Shown: piece after piece, positions 60,827 to 64,000 of the stretch
Layout: every line of letters starts with the position of its first letter
How positions within the stretch are numbered: the first letter of the stretch is position 1
Program-made: the position numbers and the translations under genes
The notes under the pieces: generated by a model
What the model was told of the DNA's origin: nothing
Databases searched by the model: none
Seen by the model: the letters and a program-made list of their open reading frames with translations, nothing else
Source: an uncultured Clostridia bacterium
GTDB taxonomy: Bacteria; Bacillota; Clostridia; TANB77; CAG-508
Reading direction: 5' to 3'
Assembly: GCA_934122085.1 (NCBI GenBank)
Contig: CAKOVS010000002.1
Coordinates: 62,001-126,000 of the forward strand
Length of the DNA stretch: 64,000 nt

Positions 60827-61768
60827 CTAAATTCCTAAAATCTTTGCTTCAACATTAAACATTTTATATTTATTTGTTTTTTCATCTATTTTAAATTCAA
60901 TTAATGTATTTTCAAGTGTTTCCTCATTTTGTCTTAAATCTGTTGTAAAATATAATTTTATTTGTGGTATTTCTACTTTATTTGTTACTATTTCTCTAAA
61001 TGCTTCTGCTGTGTGTTTATCATCTTCACAAATCAAAATTAATTGTGGCATTGAAGAATATCCTGAATCTCCTTGTACAAAGTTTTCATAAAATTCTTTG
61101 TACATTGTCATTTTATCAACTAATTTCTTTTGCCAATCTTGTTCTCTTCTTACCGCTTCAAACAAAAATGTTATTGATTTATTATTTTTTGTTAATTTTA
61201 CAGATCCTCCTGTTGCTTTAAATGTTTTTCCAGAAATCTTTGCTTGAATCGTTGGTTTTACAACATAGCTATCAAATGCTTTTACTTTTCTAAGATATGC
61301 TATAATTGTTTGATTTCCTGCTAATCTCTTTTTTATCATTGCAACTGGTTTTACATTATCTGTTTGTTGCCACTTACATTCAATTTCCTTTGATGTTAAC
61401 AAATATTTTCCCATCTTTTCAAGACAATATATTCTATATATTCCTTTTCCTTCTTCAGATGTAAAGTAATATCTTGTTAATATTTTTGATTTTACTAATT
61501 GATCTAATTTATTATTTAATTTATCTTGTGATTGTGGATTTATTCCTTTCCATTCAAGCATTTGATAAATTTGTCTTGATGTTATAAATTCAAATTCATT
61601 TACTAATTCTAGTATTGCAAAATGAATATCTGTTATATGTCCAATGTTTATTTTATGTATTATTTGATTCATTGATACATATCCATCTTTTCCATCAAAT
61701 GTTTTTATTTCACCTTCTCTTATAGCAAATGGTGATACTTGTGCTTTTATTTGGCTATCTTCAACCAT
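60827..61768 (-). CDS. winged-helix protein, replication-relaxation-like
   Basis: The 313-residue protein has an N-terminal winged helix (about 35-120: LELVNEFEFITSRQIYQMLE, KLDQLVKSKILTRYYFTSEE, IYCLEKMGKYLL) and a C-terminal alpha/beta part with LFEAVRREQDWQKKLVDKMT and MPQLILICEDDKHTAEAFRE, a pattern seen in replication-relaxation type proteins. It may be a relic of an element or a host regulator. Confidence 0.5.
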   Translation of the reverse strand: MVEDSQIKAQVSPFAIREGEIKTFDGKDGYVSMNQIIHKINIGHITDIHFAILELVNEFEFITSRQIYQMLEWKGINPQSQDKLNNKLDQLVKSKILTRYYFTSEEGKGIYRIYCLEKMGKYLLTSKEIECKWQQTDNVKPVAMIKKRLAGNQTIIAYLRKVKAFDSYVVKPTIQAKISGKTFKATGGSVKLTKNNKSITFLFEAVRREQDWQKKLVDKMTMYKEFYENFVQGDSGYSSMPQLILICEDDKHTAEAFREIVTNKVEIPQIKLYFTTDLRQNEETLENTLIEFKIDEKTNKYKMFNVEAKILGI

Positions 61769-61832
61769 ATTTAATTCCTCCTTTTACCAAAACACATTTT
61801 TGTTTTAGCTTATATACTTTTTATATTTATAA

Positions 61833-62288
61833 TTATATTATCGTTAGTTTTAATTTCTTTTTTTCTGGTTGTATTTTCTTTATACATACATCAACAGATT
61901 GACCATATTGTAAATTTTCATTATATTCTGTCATTCCTACTAAATTTGGAGTTATTTCTATAAATACTCCATTTTTATTTTTTTCAGTATCTCTTACTAT
62001 TCCTTTAACTGTCATTCCTTCCTGAAAATTTTTTACATTTTCTTCCCAAGTTCCTAAACAATCTTTGTATGATAAATTTATTTTACCTGTTTTTTTATCA
62101 ATGGATTTTACTTTACATTGTATTTCTTGTCCTATCCTTACTCTATCTTTTGGTGATTTTATTCTCACAACAGATAAATCTTCAATAAAAACAAGTCCAG
62201 ATTTTCCATCTTCCATTTCTACAAAAGCCCCATATGGTTGCATTCCACTGACTCTTGCATTTACAATTTGTCCTTCTTTTAATTCCAT
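61833..62288 (-). CDS. S1 RNA-binding domain protein
   Basis: The 151-residue protein has two S1 (OB-fold) domains: GQIVNARVSGMQPYGAFVEM followed by SVVRIKSPKDRVRIGQEIQC, and GMTVKGIVRDTEKNKNGVFI followed by YGQSVDVCIKKIQPEKKKLK. It probably binds RNA in translation or RNA decay. Confidence 0.85.
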   Translation of the reverse strand: MELKEGQIVNARVSGMQPYGAFVEMEDGKSGLVFIEDLSVVRIKSPKDRVRIGQEIQCKVKSIDKKTGKINLSYKDCLGTWEENVKNFQEGMTVKGIVRDTEKNKNGVFIEITPNLVGMTEYNENLQYGQSVDVCIKKIQPEKKKLKLTII

Positions 62289-62371
62289 TATTTCTCCTCT
62301 GTATTTTTATATTATTTTCTTATGTAATTTGCATTTCAATTATACAGCTTTTTTCAATATTTTTCAACTGT

Positions 62372-63112
62372 TTATTTTCCTATTAAGGTTTTTACTTCAA
62401 AATCTTTTAGATATCTCCATTTTCCAAGTTCTATATCTTTTACTCCAATATTTCCTATCTTGCTTCTATGTAAAGCTATTACTCTTCTTCCAACAGATTC
62501 ACACATTCTTCTTACTTGTCTATTTTTCCCCTCATGTATTGTTATTTCTAATCTTGATATATCTTTTTCTTCATCTGTTTTTAAAATTTTTACTTTTGCT
62601 GGCCTTGTTGTATAATCATCTATTTTTACACCTTTTCTTAATTGTTCTACTTCTTCATTTTTTATTATTCCTTTTACTGTGACTGTGTATGTTTTTGTTA
62701 TTTCATGTTTTGGATGTGTTACTTTATATACAAAATCTCCGTCATTTGTTAAAATCAAAGCTCCTGATGTATACATATCTAATCTTCCAACAGGTACAAC
62801 TCTTTCTCTAACTTTTACTAAATCTAACACTTTGTCTCTTCCAAATTGTTCATCAGATGTTGTTACATATCCAATTGGTTTATTTAATAAAATATATACT
62901 TTTCTTTCTTCTTGTTTTACATTTTTTCCTTCAAATGTTATTTTGTCTTTTTCAGGATTTACCTTAACGCCTAGCTCTGTAATTGTTTTTCCATTTACTT
63001 GAACTTTTCCTTGTAAAATATATTCTTCACATTTTCTTCTTGATGCAATTCCACATTCTGCTAAATATTTTTGAAGTCTCTCTTCCATATTGATTTGCAC
63101 GATATTAATCAT
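62372..63112 (-). CDS. pseudouridine synthase, RsuA/RluB family
   Basis: The 246-residue protein has an S4 domain (about 8-65: RLQKYLAECGIASRRKCEEY) and the catalytic GRLDMYTSGALILTNDGDFV with its Asp, then GKNRQVRRMCESVGRRVIAL, matching the RluB/RsuA family that modifies rRNA. The start may be ATG 63088. It is in an operon with the following gene. Confidence 0.88.
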   Translation of the reverse strand: MINIVQINMEERLQKYLAECGIASRRKCEEYILQGKVQVNGKTITELGVKVNPEKDKITFEGKNVKQEERKVYILLNKPIGYVTTSDEQFGRDKVLDLVKVRERVVPVGRLDMYTSGALILTNDGDFVYKVTHPKHEITKTYTVTVKGIIKNEEVEQLRKGVKIDDYTTRPAKVKILKTDEEKDISRLEITIHEGKNRQVRRMCESVGRRVIALHRSKIGNIGVKDIELGKWRYLKDFEVKTLIGK

Positions 63113-63225
63113 GCTCTCCTTTCTTTTTATGTACTATTTTTATATTTCCTGCATATTATATATTAATTCCTTTTACTTTTCTAAAAGGCTTTATATAGAT
63201 TTCTCCGGCAGGGTTCTCTTGCCGG

Positions 63226-64000
63226 TTATTTTATTTCTCTATCTTTTAATTTATCAAGTATATCTTTAAAATATTGTGGTAATTCTGCTTCAAGGCACAT
63301 ATCTTTTTGAGTTATTGGATGCTTAAATTCTAATTTTTGAGCATGTAAACATTGTCCAATAACATCAAATTCATTTTTTCCATTTGAATATGTATAATCA
63401 CCAACAATAGGATATCCTATATGTGATAAATGTACACGTATTTGATGTGTTCTTCCTGTTTCTATATTTACTTGTAACAATGTGTATTTATCAAATCTTT
63501 TTAATACTTTTATATGTGTTATTGCATTTTTACCATTTTTATTAACAGCCATCTTTTTTCTATCTGATGTACTTCTTCCAATTGGCATATCTATTGTTGC
63601 TTCGTTTTCTTTAAAAACACCTCTAACAAGTGCAATATATGTTTTCTTTACTTCATGATTTTTTATTTGTTCACTCATTTTTACATGTGAATTATCATTT
63701 TTAGCAACAATTAATAGTCCTGATGTATCTTTATCTATTCTATGTACTATACCTGGTCTTATTTCTCCACCAATTCCAGACAAACTATCTTTACATATTG
63801 CCATAATAGCATTTACTAATGTTCCATCTGGGTTTCCATTTGCAGGATGTACTACCATTCCTTTTGGCTTATTTACAACTATAATATCACTATCTTCATA
63901 TACAATTTCAATTGGAATATCTTGTGCTTTTAGTTCTATTTGTTTTGGTTCTGGTATTTCAACTGATATTTTATCATTTTCTTGAATTTTATATGATACT
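63226..64000 (-). CDS. rluD: pseudouridine synthase, RluD family (partial, 5' end outside window)
   Basis: The frame runs to the right edge and includes EDSDIIVVNKPKGMVVHPAN, HRIDKDTSGLLIVAKNDNSH (catalytic Asp) and TGRTHQIRVHLSHIGYPIVG, the RluD core. The 5' end beyond the edge should contain the S4 domain. It modifies 23S rRNA helix 69. A GC-rich hairpin (CCGGCA/TGCCGG, 63205-63225) follows the stop directly. Confidence 0.9.
   Translation of the reverse strand, partial: VSYKIQENDKISVEIPEPKQIELKAQDIPIEIVYEDSDIIVVNKPKGMVVHPANGNPDGTLVNAIMAICKDSLSGIGGEIRPGIVHRIDKDTSGLLIVAKNDNSHVKMSEQIKNHEVKKTYIALVRGVFKENEATIDMPIGRSTSDRKKMAVNKNGKNAITHIKVLKRFDKYTLLQVNIETGRTHQIRVHLSHIGYPIVGDYTYSNGKNEFDVIGQCLHAQKLEFKHPITQKDMCLEAELPQYFKDILDKLKDREIK

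Noticed and set aside
63205..63225. GC-rich hairpin after the RluD-family gene as a terminator
   Set aside because: A CCGGCA/TGCCGG stem follows the stop directly but has no U tract on the minus strand.
1..64000. CRISPR array or insertion sequence
   Set aside because: No regularly spaced repeats and no transposase genes with terminal inverted repeats were seen.

Overview
The window is AT-rich, uses bacterial gene organisation throughout and carries low-GC Firmicutes gene families (PrkC/PrpC, RicT, HolB, RsgA, RlmN, PASTA kinase). It looks like an uncultured low-GC Clostridia-type chromosome. Positions 1 to about 41,990 are most of an integrated siphovirus-type temperate phage whose left end lies outside the window. 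Positions from about 41,990 to 64,000 are host chromosome.

Prophage layout. At the right end, on the + strand, are a LexA/CI-like repressor, a DinD-like protein and a tyrosine integrase, followed by an attachment site that looks like the 3' end of a tRNA-Arg gene with its terminator. A divergent promoter region with repeated ACGG-N5-CCGT operators separates these from a long leftward transcription unit. That unit holds a Cro-like protein, small early genes, a recombination module (Sak4-like ATPase, PD-(D/E)XK exonuclease, NinB-like, HNH), replication-related genes, two DNA methyltransferases, many small unknown genes, an ArpU/RinA-like late regulator, a Tad2-like anti-Thoeris protein, terminase, portal, MuF head protein, scaffold, capsid, connectors, tail tube, tail chaperone, tape measure, tail tip and fibres, and a holin. 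The structural genes are in standard siphovirus order. A small accessory cassette, part of it on the opposite strand, sits between the tail chaperone and the tape measure.

The main discovery is a decoding anomaly. Seven prophage genes (terminase large subunit, MuF head protein, a head-tail connector, tape measure, tail tip, a DUF1064 nuclease and a small zinc protein) are each split in two by a +1 shift. In every case the break is at an in-frame CGG codon, and the +1 frame resumes at the overlapping GGN glycine codon. By manual reading, CGG is never used as an ordinary codon in any other phage gene or in the host genes shown. The terminase Walker A motif PPRHGKS is only complete if CGGT is read as one Gly. 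This suggests that CGG is an unassigned or hungry codon that triggers +1 frameshifting, or is decoded as a quadruplet, and that phage assembly depends on it. More familiar frameshifts also appear likely: a -1 shift in the tail chaperone and a possible +1 shift at CCC ending the tail tube protein.

Host part. Three unknown + strand genes adjoin the prophage. They are followed by a sigma factor/beta-propeller pair, rsgA, a probable type I toxin-antitoxin locus, the prkC-prpC-rlmN-U32 block, ychF, a small membrane protein with a structured leader, a ferredoxin-ricT-holB-lepB block, a GIY-YIG protein, tRNA-Arg(TCT), an acyltransferase-like protein, an S1-domain protein and two pseudouridine synthases. 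The last of these runs off the right edge.
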